A stretch of 64,000 nt of DNA from Gnetum montanum (taxonomy: Eukaryota; Streptophyta; Gnetopsida; Gnetales; Gnetaceae). Below the pieces are notes generated by a model that was given only the letters and a program-made list of their open reading frames with translations, ran no database searches and was not told where the DNA came from. Positions 35,539 through 47,859 of this stretch are shown here, in pieces. The translations under genes were made by a program, and so were the position numbers. The DNA is taken from contig MNCI01026431.1 in NCBI GenBank assembly GCA_015680685.1, positions 833,377-897,376 on the forward strand, given 5' to 3'. Each line of letters opens with the position of its first letter. Positions within the stretch are counted from its first letter, which is position 1.

Positions 35539-35759
35539 AAAACTTATCCTCAAATTCTTTACAAATTTGAAAAGGGATGGAATTATTGACTAACGACAAA
35601 TAAATGAAAAATACAAATAAAAAGTAATTTCCTGAGTGTATGGATAAAAATCATTACAAAATTATTTTCTGGTGTTCAAGACTACAAAATCAAACACTAG
35701 GATAAAATTGACAAACACAATCCATTTGATGGTGTGAATATGATAAAGAAGATTAAGTG

Positions 35760-38601
35760 ATCCTAGGCGGTGTAGGCTCCTGAGGTTTTGAAGGACCTTC
35801 TCTTGCTTGAGGCACATCCAGTGGTTGAGGTTGTTGTGGTCATCCTGTTGCAATTGCAACTTCTAGTAAAATATGAAAAGTATCAAACAACTGCAACTCC
35901 TAAGATTGTTCATAGTCCCAACAACGTTACCAATGTGGGCTAGAATAGACACATCCCAAGGATAGGGCATTGTTGGAAACAACTCCTAGACATTGATGAA
36001 CTAGGTAGTAAATTTTTTGGCTTTGATGTTGAACACCTTGATTGCATTCTATATTTCCTGGTAATCATTCATTCTTTTGTCTAGGTTCTCAGTAGTTGAT
36101 CTTTGATCAGTGAATCTTGCCCTAAGAACTTCAAGTTTAACATTTGTAGTCTCAAGCTTTTGCTTGGTCTCCTTATGGTACTTGAACTCTGCTTCATACA
36201 AAAAGTATGAGCTATCCATTTGTTTTTCTAACTTTACTCGCAACTATCTAATAGTCAAAATTACTAGGTTTGCATATCAAAGATTGGCAAGCTCCATGTG
36301 TTCTATCATCTCTTTAATTTGAAACTCCTTCATGAAGATCTCTACTTTGTTGTACGCATCTATCCCATCAACAATAGGTTTCCACATCTCTTTTCCTTAC
36401 TAGAGTTTCTGGAGGGTCTCATTAACTTTTTCCTTAGTCAACTAGATGTGTTTTTCATTAACTTCCTTTTGTAGGATAACTTGATCTCTGTAGTGGTTCT
36501 TGACTCTCTTAAATTTGAATGCCTCATTCTTCCAGGTGACAATCTCAATCATAAATTTTTGATGTAAGGCATGGAATTCCTCCATAGAGAGATTTATAGT
36601 TTTGGCTACTAATCTCCTCAATTCACTACTTACCCTAGCTAGCTACTACTACTCTTGATTTATGAATTCTTGCATCTGTTGTTTCTGCACATCAACATTT
36701 TGCAGGTGATGATTTTATGCAGTCAACATCTCATTCTATAGACACATTTGGACAAGGTTTTTTTGAACTAAATATGTCTCGGCCTTGGTCATAGATTGAT
36801 CAAAGATGATTATCACCATCCTCACCTCAACCTATTTATGTCTATCTTAAAGCTATTGAAAAGTTTCATATCTTGTTAGTATAGAGTTGAGAAGTGTAGG
36901 ATCAGCAGGGTGAGCTCTTAATACTTAATCTTTTTTAGCCAAGCATTAGTTTTGCACTTGATCCATTTCAAGTTGCTCCTCCAAAATGATGCATTTACCA
37001 TTTAATTCAAGTAGCTTCGACTAGGTTGCAGTGATGTTATTTGGAAAATTGAAGATATCTAGAATTAGTTGCCTAGTTTCCACCAGTTAGTTTAACAACT
37101 CATCATGCTAGGCTACACTTAATCTACCACTAATAGTTCCTGTAGATGTCTACACATCTCTAAGTGTAGAAATGTCTAGTACAAATATCATAGGTGTGTT
37201 TAGTGCTTCAAAGATTCGATTAGCAACCACTTTTGTTGCTATCTCTTGTCCTTGGTGTTGCATCACCAAGATAGTTGCCTCCTCTCCCTGTTGCAAGCAC
37301 ACCAAAAAGGTAGGGACATTCCTAGAGATTTCTAGAAATTGCTATTATTGTGAGAGAGAAATTGTTACCTCTCAGGCACTAGGATTCAACCTCGCAGATA
37401 GTTGCATTATTTGGGCTAAGAATATTGGAGCACCTCCCTCCATCTAACTGATTATTTGAGCCACTTCATTGAGGTGACTCATTGTAGGATGGTACATAGA
37501 TGGATCCCCACCACATGTTCCTACTCATTGATCTTGCTCTTGCAAAAGCTACTGTTGGATTTCATGTAGGTGCTCAAAGTCATTGCAGACTTTCGACTTT
37601 GTTTCCTAAGTAGGTGGTGGAGGTGGTGGTTACTTCTCCTTTTCTGTGGACATGATAGGGGTCTTTTCTTTCATTATTTCAAAACAAGAGACAATGGGAG
37701 TATGCCTAATTATTTCATTTGCATAGCAGAATACCCTTGTTATTTTATAGAGATTTCTAATAAGGCATGGAAAGAGTAGGGTTTTCCTTCTATGTTAATT
37801 TTCCCTAAAGATCTTTTCTATCTCTAGATAGATTAGTTGTAAAAGGTTGACATGGAATTTTTCACTTAAAGTGGCACATGTAGGGGTGGATAAAGTAATC
37901 ACCTTGCTAGGCCTCACTGTCAAATTGAGGTGATAAGCCACTATCTTGAAGTATATGCACTCTACCAGTGTGAGCATGCCAAACTCCTTATAATCAACTC
38001 CATAATACCACTAGGTCTACTCCTTTTTCTTGCCTCTAGGTTTGTTTGCATGGAGATATTTACCAAATGGGCTCCAGAATCAAGTAGACTAGATCTTGTG
38101 CAATAGCTTCCATCGAGTAGGACACTTGAATATCCTTAATTTTCATAGTGGTTCTTGCCTTTCTACTATTCTAGAAGAGATATGTTTCTCTCATGTACCA
38201 CTCCCCACTAGAATTGATGACTAGCCATATGGGAGAGTTTTGCAACTGTGCCTTAACTTCTAGTGGAGCATGTTCTAAGAATGATCCAAAGTTTAGTTTT
38301 GGAGAACTGAGTGTTGGGCATCACGAGGCTTGATTATATCAAGGTAGGCTTGTGTCAATGTAACCTCAAGTCTTGGTATGGGCCCTAGTGCCTCTCCTCG
38401 ATGAGATTGTTCAATTGTAGCCTCTTCTTTGGAAATCTATCAAATAGATTCCACTTTAGGCTTCTCCTAAAGAGGCCCCATTGCATGAGTTTCTATTGCC
38501 TCCTCTTGGGCTTCTTCTTGCTGCACCCTTCTAGCTCTAGGTCATTTATCTTTTTGTTGGGATGGTCTTTTCTCTTGTGGCCATTTTGGTCTTGGTGCCA
38601 T
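35760..38601 (-). pseudogene. Element D 3' ORF (env position)
   Basis: Starts MAPRPKWPQEKRPSQQKDK at 38601. A basic, Pro/Lys/Gln-rich N-terminus leads to a globular part with GEWYMRETYLF (near 38200) and YFKIVAYHLNLTVRPSKV (37900-37950). The C-terminal half (36040-37150) is strongly Glu/Lys/Leu/Gln-rich and probably coiled coil, for example KQKLETTNVKLEVLRARF (36125-36180). The end is Pro-rich near 35770. It would be about 940 codons. Stops and frame changes throughout. Alignable with A and B at the level of these motifs. Function unknown. No clear transmembrane anchor or signal peptide was seen, so calling it an envelope protein is not supported. Confidence 0.65.
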
Positions 38602-38614
38602 CTATAATCACAAC
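38599..38614 (-). promoter_or_regulatory. Element D 3' ORF start with acceptor-like AG
   Basis: Minus strand GTTGTGATTATAG directly followed by ATGGC. Same arrangement as B (GATTGCAG, ATGGC). Confidence 0.4.
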
Positions 38615-39049
38615 ATGACCAAGGGTTAGCATTTACTATGTAACTTGAAACAATTATAATACCTTATCTCTTTGGGATAGTTACACCTGGCTAAGTTGTG
38701 ATAATGGCTAATTTAATTATTCCAATTATTATTTTATTATTATTTTAATATTAATAAGTAATTTTAGGTTTACTAGAGTTTGTTGGAAGGGTTCAACTCT
38801 CAAAAATTGATGGTTTAATATTATTCTATTCATTAACCCTTTGGGGAAGTTAGAAAAATTTTCATCAAAAACCTTAAGGTTTGTGGTCCCTATGACTAAG
38901 AGCTTACCTCTGGTATCTATAGGATTGAAGAACAAAGTGATTTGGATAAGTGTTGTAAAAGTTATGGGCTTTGAAAGGTTTTAGGCTCTGAAAAATTACA
39001 AAAAATCCCCTTTTGTTTTGAAGCAAATGACAAAGATTTTTAAGTGTTG

Positions 39050-39120
39050 GGTGGTATTTATAGAATTTTTGTGTTGTGTCAACAAGGCCTAATCGACGTG
39101 GCTATTGCCCATCATTGACT
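39050..39120 (-). promoter_or_regulatory. Element D internal U3-like promoter block
   Basis: On the minus strand CGTCGATTAGGCCTTGTTGA, then CACAACACAAAAATTC and CTATAAATACC (TATA at 39055-39062), followed by an AACACTTAAAAATCTTTGTC stretch. It parallels the D LTR (TTGACTAGGTCCCATC, then CTACAAATAC and CATCTTTGTCATAG). About 450 bp before the 3' ORF, as in A. Confidence 0.55.
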
Positions 39121-40648
39121 TTGTCAAAATTAATAAAAAAACAAAGAGTTTTCACATGAAATGAAAGCCCAAAAATCCATGAACATGATGAAAATATTAG
39201 AAGAGGGTTTTGAAGTTCAGAAAATTGAGAAATGATTCGAGAATGAGATTTTATGAAGAAAAATGGCTTAAGGAGTGCATAGTTGGATGCATGATGGAGC
39301 ACATGAAAGATTTGACTGCAACAACATCTAAGGGTAAGGAATTTAACTAACCAAACCACAAGATATGCAATTGGGTCCTCCCTATAGTAGCACATGCCGT
39401 TTTTGCCTTTGCATAACCTCAACTAAGAAGTTCATGGGTTCCATAGTTGATTAATGGTTATGAAAAGTTAAGGACCAAACTCAGAGAATCTATTTAAGAA
39501 TTTCAACACATAAAACTAAGACATTGGGAAAAAAATGGATAACTGATGATGAGGTAAGTTATGGAAGCATTAGTGAATGATAGAGAGAGTGGAATGAAGT
39601 TCTTAATCCTAGTCACATGAAGTCCCTTGTGGAATTCATGGTTAAATAACCCAATAAAGTTCATCCTTAGTCCAAAACAAAACCAACGATATTTAGTGAC
39701 TTTGCATTGCCACTTTAAGACCAATCCATCCCCTTGAGACACAAGAATGCTCCCAGAAATCAAGCATCATTCCTTTTAGAGAAGAAAAGAGAAGCAAGTA
39801 GCGAGAAAGGGTCTTTAGGCATGGATAACATGTCTTTCTAGTTCCATAATCAATTCTTGTAGCTTGTTTATTGTGTCTAAGTTGTGTGCCTTGAATTCTC
39901 ATCATTTTTTTTCACTTTTTTATTTTTATTTTTAAAATATTTTTTTATGGATTTTTGGATGGAAACCACACCATGCAAAGACTTATTCAGCTTCCTATTA
40001 TTGGTTGACATGTAATGTTAAGAGATCCATAAAAAACACACTTGCACTTAAGATGGTAGAAGGTATAGAGAGCTTTGAATCCCTTTGGAGTCACACCCTT
40101 TTCAAACCTTTGAATCCTTTCCAAGTCTAAAAGCTACTAATGTCAAAAATTTGTTAAGGAGTTACTAATGAAAAGGGACCTCATGTCTCCAAAACAAGGA
40201 AAACCATAGAGTTTGTGGATGGGTGGATGACATGGAATCAGTTCCTATTCCATGGAAAAGAAACTTTTTCTTAGTTATCAGTCATTAAAATTCAAAAATA
40301 TAAACTAGACATTAGCAATTAAAAACATTACATACAAACCAACATTAGCAAATAGTTATAGCATCACTATGTCTTATTAACAATAAGGTACTTTATTAGC
40401 AAAAATCATGAGAAAATCATACCAAAATATAATAAAATATATAAGAAATCATAAAATATTCAAGAAACATAAAACATACTAATGATGTTGTAAAAAAGAA
40501 ATTGGAAAATTTAATAAAGTAAAAACAAAAAGGTGTAAGATAAAGAAGGCATAAAACAAAAAGTTGTAAAAATAACAAAGTGTAAAAAAAAAATGTAAAA
40601 AAAAAAGATGAAAAATTGAATAGCCACTATAATGGTTAGCATGGATGG
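39121..40648 (-). other. Element D long non-coding interval
   Basis: No conserved ORF on either strand. Matches C 30565-31900 in order over long blocks. Short open frames here (for example 39503-39763 minus) are not conserved between elements. Confidence 0.6.
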
Positions 40649-40668
40649 CCATCTCCTCCATGACTAAG
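40649..40668 (-). promoter_or_regulatory. Element D internal polypurine-tract-like motif
   Basis: Minus strand CTTAGTCATGGAGGAGATGG at the end of pol, matching C at 30543-30562 except one base, and close to the D 3' PPT region. Confidence 0.6.
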
Positions 40669-40689
40669 TTGTAAGAAGGAGATTTAAAA

Positions 40690-41990
40690 AATTGAGTGTG
40701 GTTGTTCATCTAATGAAGTGCTTATTGCATTGACTTACTTAGTTTTGTGGAAATGTTTTACTTGTTGCATGTTAACTTATTTCTTTTTGTTTGGGCTCTC
40801 AGGTTTGTAGATTAACATGGTCCTAGAAGAAAAGGTTTTGTAGATAATATAAGGCCCATCCCACAATGTTTGAAACTTTTTCTTTTGAGGTAGGTGTGTG
40901 GGGTTCCAATAGAGGACCTTGTCTTTAGGTTGAGATTTTACTTTTCATATTCTAAGGTGATGGTGCTTTTTGTTGAATGCCTTGTGCATTTCATCAAAGG
41001 ATAGGGATACCAATCAATTTTCATCTAGCACATTCAAGTTGATTAATCTTTCTTTTTGTTCTAGGCTAAGGTCAAGGTCCAAGTCATAGACGTTTGAAAG
41101 TGTACAAAGCTTGGATTGGATAGGTAGAGTTAGTAATTTTTTGTACACTAGCTCATAGTAAGAGTAGCCTATAGGAAGTTTCCATATTGAGTAGTATGTC
41201 TAGAGGGCATGATTTAGTTTTGTGCTCCAATCTCTCCTATATTTGCTAATAGTTCTTATCAAGATCTTCATTATGTCCCTATTAGTAACTGCTACTTGAC
41301 CATTGGATTAAGGGTGGTAGGGTGTTGTTAGTTTATGTTCAACCCCCAAGTGTTACATAAGCTTAAGAAATTTAGTGCATATAAAATAGGTTCCGTTGTT
41401 AGAAATTAATGCACATGGCACCCCAAATCTATTTATAACATTTTGTCATATAAACCATGTAGCAGTAGATGATGTACAATCAATGACTGCTACTGCTTCT
41501 GCCCATTTCGTTTAGCAATCAACAGTGGGGATTATGTATGCCTTTCCATTTGACATGGGCATGATGGAATCCATGAAGTCGATGCCCTAGATGTTGAAAA
41601 GTTCTAGTGGTTGAATCCATTGTTGAGGTCCCTCTATTCAAGCAGTCATCCCACCATCTTGTTGATAGCATTGACAAATGTAGAAAAATTGATGGGCATA
41701 CCTAAAGATGATTGGCCAATAATACCTTACCATTAGTATCTTAATGGTCATGCGTCTCCCAACATAGTGGCCCCACAAGAACCCTCATGAGTCTCCTAGA
41801 GAACATGCAGTTAATCAGCATTAGGTACACACCAACAAACCAGGCTATAAATGTACACCTTGTAAAGGTGTCCATTGATTTCCATAAAGCATTTGGTTTG
41901 ATGAAGAAATTGTTGTTTTTTCATCTAGTCTAAATATTGTGACATCTCTTAAGTGAGAAGATAAGTAAGGATGCCATCATACCATTTTGG
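40690..41990 (-). pseudogene. Element D integrase
   Basis: Minus strand: GGHYVGRRMTIKILM (zinc domain end, near 41750), IDFMDSIMPMSN (41560-41590), ALISNNGTYF (core, D changed to N), HKLTTPYHP then NGQVAVTNRD (41290-41340; the usual Glu after NGQV is lost, reading NGQVA). The C-terminal part has PKDKVLYWNPTHLP and LWDGPYIIY (about 40850-40930), a GPY/F-like module. No chromodomain. Confidence 0.82.
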
Positions 41991-42079
41991 TTCATTGGCC
42001 ACTTGATCATTTATTGCACCAAAAAAGAGAAGCTCATCAGAAAATTGGTTAGAGAGCAGGTTCTCCTCCTCTTTGTTAT

Positions 42080-42450
42080 CCCATTGTAATTGAGACAAGT
42101 GATTAGTGACTACATTCTTAGTCCCTTTTCAATATACCATTATAAGATCAAACTCCTGCAATATCAGAAAGCACTGTATGATACAAGGATTGGCCATTGG
42201 CTTGTTCATGAGGAAGCAAATGACATTATGATTAATGTGCATAAATGCTTTGTACCTAAGCACATAGTGCTTGAGCTTCTCTAGAGTGTACACCACTGCC
42301 ATTAGTTTTTTATTTATTGTGATGTAATTCAGCTTTGCATCCACAATGCTTTGACTTACGTAGTGGATGTAATATGGATGTTTTTTTATCGTCTAATGAC
42401 ATAAGCATGGTCCCATAATTTGATGTAGCTATCATTATATGAAATGGTCT
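42080..42450 (-). pseudogene. Element D RNase H
   Basis: Minus strand: AKLNYITINKKLMAVVYTLE then KLKHYVLRYKAFMHINHNVI and CFLMNKPMANP (42129-42344), standard RNase H blocks with the TDH-type aspartate changed to N (MHINH). Confidence 0.82.
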
Positions 42451-42479
42451 AGACTAGTTAAGTGCTTATAGAAGTGGAG

Positions 42480-43360
42480 TCTTTATGAGCTTTTGCTTGA
42501 GGATCTAGAATGCATTTTTGCATTCCTTCGTCTAGATGAATGGAGAATATTTCTTTATAAGCTCGACCAATGGTTTTACAATCTTAGGGAAATTCTCTAT
42601 AAAATGTTGGTAGTAGCTAGTGTGTCCAGGGAATGATTGAACATCTTTAATGGTTTATAGTTGGCTAGTCATTCCTTGGGTAACCCTTATCTTTTTAGGG
42701 TCCATCTCAATCCTTGCTTGAGAAATTTTGTGCCCTAGTATAGTGCCCTCCTAGATCATCATATGGCTCTTTTGTGAATTGAGACGAAGATTTATCTTCA
42801 CACATCTTTTAAGAAATTTCTCAAGGTAGTCCAAGGCTTGCTCAAATGTGGTGCCATAGGTGGAGAAGTCATCCATGAAGACTTCCACCTTGCTACCAAC
42901 CTATTATCGAAAATGCTCAAGACCAAGTGTTGAAATGTTGCAGGAGCATTGCATAGACCAAAAGGCATATTTCAATATGAAAAAGTCCCCTAGGAACTCA
43001 TGAATGATGTTTTGCCCTAATCCTTTGGCATGATTTGGATTTGGTTATAGCCACTATAACCATCCAGGAAGCTATAATAGTAATGCCCAAATATAGTGTC
43101 CAACACTTGATCCACAAATGAAAATGGAAAGTGATCTTTAAATGTTGCCATATTTAAAAACTGGAAGTTAATGAAGACCTGCCACTTGTCATCTTTCTTT
43201 AGCATAATCAGAAGTGGGCTAACCCACTCACTATTAGCAATGGAATAGATAAACCCTGCTTTGAGGAGTTGTTTGATTTCCTCTTTGACAATTTGCTTCA
43301 ATTTTGGGTTCAACCACTATTGCAGCTACCTCTTTGGCTTTATGGTTAGATTAGTGTAGA
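42480..43360 (-). pseudogene. Element D reverse transcriptase
   Basis: Minus strand: NPKLKQIVKEEIKQLLKAGF (43255-43313), SEWVSPLLIMLKKDDKWQVF, FVDQVLDTIFGHYYYSFLDG and YSGYNQIQIMPKD in a 98-codon open frame. The catalytic box FMDD is intact (42868-42879) in VFMDDFSTYGTTFEQAL. LGHKISQARI and SFPGHTSYY follow. Stops remain in the thumb region. This is the best preserved RT of the window. Confidence 0.88.
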
Positions 43361-43559
43361 TACAATGCTAGCATATCCTAGGATCAATCCTTGTGAATTC
43401 AAGATATGACCAAGTAAAGGCTATTGGTCATTTGTTGACCACCCTCAATAGCATCTATTTTTGTTTAGGAGTAAGATTAACATTAATGATTACTAGTTTG
43501 AGATTTTTAAAAATGCATGCTTCATTCCAGTAGGTAGAGTTTTTAACTCTAAGGGATCT

Positions 43560-44340
43560 TATTTAGAATTTTTAGGGATTTCCAGCTCTTCCCAATAGGT
43601 ATCATCATTTGCATCATTAGATAGTTGGTGATGAACTTGCTCTAGCTCATCCATGCCTTTAACATAGGCACATGTCAGGCTCTCAGTAGGTTCTATGCAA
43701 AGTGTGTTACTTTCAAGATCAGCTATTAGCCACTGGGTACCCTCCTATTTTGTGGCTACTTTTTACAAGAACCTTTGAATATCTACCTCATTTTCACACT
43801 ACATGCATGCATAAATGGATACTCTTTTCATAGACCAAAGTTTTTGCACATAGGTTTACCCTGTATTTCTATACGTGATGCATGGAACTTGTTTTTTATT
43901 GATCTTTCTGAATGCATTTTCCTTAGAAATTTCTAGGAAAATATCTCTAATGCCTATTTTGCATCAATAGTACTTAGCCATGACTTTCCCACAATGATTG
44001 GAAAATCCCCCTTATAGTTCTCAACTTTGATTACTAGGAAATTGATAGGATAAGACCACCCTTAAATAGTGGTTACAATATCTTCTACTAGTCCCAATGG
44101 AACAGTGATGGAATGGTCTATCAATTATAATATGATATTACTCTTCTTAAGAGGTAGTAGGTTCCAAGAAATATACATCTCATGAGAAATTAGATTAACA
44201 CTAGAACTTGAATTTAGAAGAGCTTTGCATGATTCATTCCCATCAATCTAGAAATAGATAAGTGGACTTCCAGGATCAACTAATTTCTTGGGAAGGTTGC
44301 TAGCCTAGATCCAGTTAAATACGATGTGAGTTAACATAAC
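43560..44340 (-). pseudogene. Element D aspartic protease
   Basis: Minus strand: CKALLNSSSSVNLISHEMY near 44190, where the catalytic DSG has become NSS. Flanked by GSPLIYF-like sequence upstream and LGLVEDIVTTI and FPIIVGKSWL-type segments downstream, as in C. Confidence 0.75.
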
Positions 44341-44399
44341 AGTGCATATTTTAGGAGGCATTTGGTTTGAAGGGCTCTCAATTTAATGACTTGTAGAGG

Positions 44400-46792
44400 A
44401 TGAGGAAGGAGTAGGGTGACTAGTTGCATGAGTTTGTGAGGGGTTAGAAGGGGTTGTTGGATTAGAAGAATGGTCGTTTATAAGATGTAGGTTATGAACC
44501 CTTTAGTTGATTAACTAGTTGTAGATTAATGACCCTTGTAGCATTATATTATTGGGGTTGGGTTGGAAGCTCACCTTGCATGGATGGAGTAGGTGGTAGT
44601 TGTATTGAGGGTGGAGGAATAGGTGCAGTCACATGAGGAGGATATGGATGGTATATGGGAACCCCTCTAGGAATTAGAGAATGAGTTCAATGATATTTTA
44701 GAGGGTGGTAGTGATGCTAGAAAGGAGAAACATGACTAGAAGATTCATGTGTAGATATGTATTACTGAACATAGTATTCATACAGATTTGGCTACCTATA
44801 ATGGTAGTGCTACCATGGTGGTGGCATCCCCCACAACTATGGTTGCTACCACTACTGATATGTCTCATATGGTTCTAGTGAAGTTCCAGTTGGATAATAA
44901 GGTTTTATTGGTGGAACTACCTAGGATTTCCTTGAGGATAAGAAAATATTTTGGGTGTTTGCCTTTTTGATAGTTGTGGATTTAAAGCATACACCCCAAA
45001 TTTCTATAAGTGTGATACAACAGGGCAACATCCCTTAGGATGTTCATAGTGGAAGATGTCACACCCATAATCATTATCTGATTTAGTCTCCACAACTTCT
45101 TCTACTATAGTAACTTTGCCCCTATATCTTTGCTAGGTACATTCAGCTTCTTTCTGTCTCTTGCAGTCATGATTGCTACTCTACTCTCTTGATTTTTCTA
45201 TGATTTTTAGAGTAATTTGAAATTTTTTATCCAAAAAATTTCCACATTTTATCTACCTTGGCTGAAATTTCAAACATAGATTTTTTGATTAGGAAGGTCT
45301 TCCATTGCACCATTGCATCAAGAGGTGACTCCTTCTCATAGTCACAAAAGTAGACCTCCTTTCTAATGGAAGTATCCCAGTTATATTCTTTTGTAGTTCT
45401 CATTTTTTCAAATCTCCTTCCTCTTTTGATACCTACTCTATTAGCCTTTGTATTTGATGGGCTCTTAATTTTGATAGTATTTTTGGGCATATACCCCAAG
45501 GGTTCTCCATGTTTTCGAGTGAAGCCCATCTATGACATAGTGAAGTTGTTCTCATTGAGAGTAATCATGGATAGGGCATTGATATAATAATGAATAATAT
45601 CTACCCATGGCAGCATCCAAGAGTTCATGTGTTCCTTGTTTCTAGCCTTGGATTTGCCTTCACATGTTTGACACTATGGAGTACATTTAGTACTTTTCAT
45701 TAGATAGTTCTAGCATTGTACTCTATCAATAGATTGATTCTAGTTCCAGAGACTGGTACCAACTTTCTGCTTCCTTGATGAGTGTTCTAGGTAAGAGCTT
45801 GAACTTTTGATAATCATTTTCAATATTTTGTAGGGAATAGACATCATGAAAGGCTTGTAAATGTATTTGAGGATCTAAGGTATATTCCCCCTCAAATCTG
45901 GGGATATTGTTCATGTCTAGCCTCTTAATTTTGCTATCTTTCACATGCTTGGTAGGAATTTTGATAGCCTCTGTGATGTTGAGCATATTTTGACTGGTCA
46001 GCAAAGGTTCATCATCATGATGTTGATGATGCTTGTGATTTCCTCTACTATCCCTTCATTCATGGAGTTCTCTATGATTATCATTGTTGTCCTACTATTT
46101 GTGATTCTGCTTAGATTTGAAGGAGGAAGTTGAACTAGATGAAGAGGATGAAGAGGAAGGAGGACTACCATCATCGTGGTGTTTGCCACTTCCCCTTCAT
46201 TTATCATGACCATGATCCTTAGAGTGATCATCATTATGCTTGTCTAAGTTTTTGCTTTGGCTCCATTTCTTAGAACTCCCATGACTATGGGGCTCACTAT
46301 TACTAGAACCTAGATTATTGATTAATGACTTAGGATTTGGGTTTGGCTTCCCTTCATCAAAGTTAAGAGGCAGAGAGTCTACATGTTGAAAATCCTTAGA
46401 AAGAGAATCCTTATTATCATTTTGATCTAGCAGGAATAAGGGGTTAGTGAACCATTTCCCCTTCATGTCTTCATGAAACTTTTCCTATTGTCAATCTCAT
46501 TTGTATTATGTCTTAGTAGGATGATAGTCTCAAAAGTCATGTTCTTCCACAATGTACTCGCTGTGAAGCTCCTCGATGCCCAACCTTGTAAGGGTTTGGA
46601 GTAGCATCTTGGGAATAGATTAGTTAGGTGGAAATACAACATTCCCCTCCATGCCTTGCCACTGCATTTGTTCATCCTGATGGAGGATGTAATTAAAATT
46701 GAGTACAAACTCATTAGGAGGATTGTACACCACTCTGCATTCTTGTGGTATTGTTGACTTAGAATCGACATGCTTGTGAGAAGAAGAAGATA
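44400..46792 (-). pseudogene. Element D gag (C/D/E type)
   Basis: The expected start at 46792 reads ATA where C and E have ATG. The N-domain has FNYILHQDEQ (near 46690) and MEGNVVFPPN. The linker (46197-46466) is Asn/Ser/Asp/His-rich with a HNDDHSKDHGHDK end. The Gag core is at 45726-46004: IKRLDMNNIPRFEGEY, LQAFHDVYSLQNIE, KLLPRTLIKEAESWYQSLEL. Then a charged region (45227-45529), a knuckle-like segment near 45050, and a Gln/Pro/Tyr-rich tail before protease. Confidence 0.8.
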
Positions 46793-46947
46793 TTTTTATT
46801 AGAAAAAATTTCTCAATGTGCTTATAGTATAGTTTTGATTAATCATTATGTATTTATTTTTTTGAACAATTATGACCTTAGGGTTTGATCTAGTGATCCT
46901 AAATAATATTTATGAAGTCCTAGATAGTGCACGTATTAAACTACAAG

Positions 46948-46965
46948 TCCCCGACAATGGTGCCA
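46948..46965 (-). promoter_or_regulatory. Element D primer-binding site
   Basis: Minus strand TGGCACCATTGTCGGGGA, three transitions away from the tRNA-Asp-type PBS. The best preserved PBS of the window. Confidence 0.88.
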
Positions 46966-46966
46966 A

Positions 46967-47830
46967 TGATGAGCGGCAAATACTCCTACACCCAACCATA
47001 CAAATCACTAAGCATTTATGCAGGATCTAGTCAAATTCCATGGACTTACAGCCTTCTAAGTACATTGGTCTCTAGAAAGCAAAACTAACCTTGCAATTGT
47101 TGTCTTCCTAATTACACTTGTGAAATGCAAAGGTATGGTTAAGTGCAAATAAGGCATATGATTTTTATCATTTTTTATGTTTTCTACTGTAAGTCACCTA
47201 AGGATGAGAATAATGTATAAAATAAAATAATTAAATTGTTAATTTAATATAACAAGCTACTCCTAACTAATCCTAACATAAGTATCCGTTCCCACTTACT
47301 ATACACATCTTGAACACATTTAATGCTACTGGGTTACGAATTGTTAAATGTTATTGGAATTACCAAGCATCAAGCATATGCTCGAAGTAGTAGTACTTAT
47401 GTGCTTAATTAATAATTATTTAACTTAGCTTAATTTAGCTTAATTAACTATTTGATTGCTTGAAACATTAAAGGAAATTACACAAAATAATAAATGCATA
47501 AGTAAACAATTAATCTATTTCAAAGTGCTACAAGGTTTATCAAAAAGCTCATCTTTATTACTACACACAGTGTTGTGCTTAGGTACAACAATGCTTGAAT
47601 AAAGATCTGTACACTCTTGACTCCTACTACAAGCATTTAAAAAAAATATTCTAAGTTTCACACAAGAAAACTGCAAGAGCTTTGCTACAACTATGACAAA
47701 GATGGCATAAAAATGATGGGTGAGCATGTATTTATAGGAAAAAACATACACTACATCGATGGCGTGAGGTCAACACATTAAATCATGCATTGATGGGACC
47801 TAGTCGATGCAACCAATTTATGATTCATAA
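46967..47830 (-). repeat. Element D 5' LTR
   Basis: Aligns end to end with 34660-35520. The minus-strand TATAAATA is intact here (47729-47736). The outer end has TTATGAATCA in place of TGATGAATT. Confidence 0.92.
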
Positions 47831-47859
47831 AAAATCAACCATCAACATCTCAACCATCA

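Larger units (their letters stand above)
34660..47830 (-). mobile_element. Element D: near full-length gypsy element, reverse orientation, in H
   Basis: LTRs at 34660-35520 and 46967-47830. Target duplications GAAAT (34655-34659) and AAAAT (47831-47835) differ by one transition. Read on the minus strand it has PBS, gag, protease, RT, RNase H, integrase, internal PPT-like motif, non-coding interval, internal promoter-like block, 3' ORF and PPT, total 13.2 kb. It is the most complete element of its type here. It separates H gag from H protease. Its LTRs look the most alike of the nested set, so it may be the youngest. Confidence 0.93.

Noticed and set aside
40479-40709. A Phe-rich 76-codon minus-strand ORF resembling a membrane protein
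   Set aside because: It lies in T-rich non-coding sequence after pol, includes the internal PPT-like motif, and has no counterpart in C.
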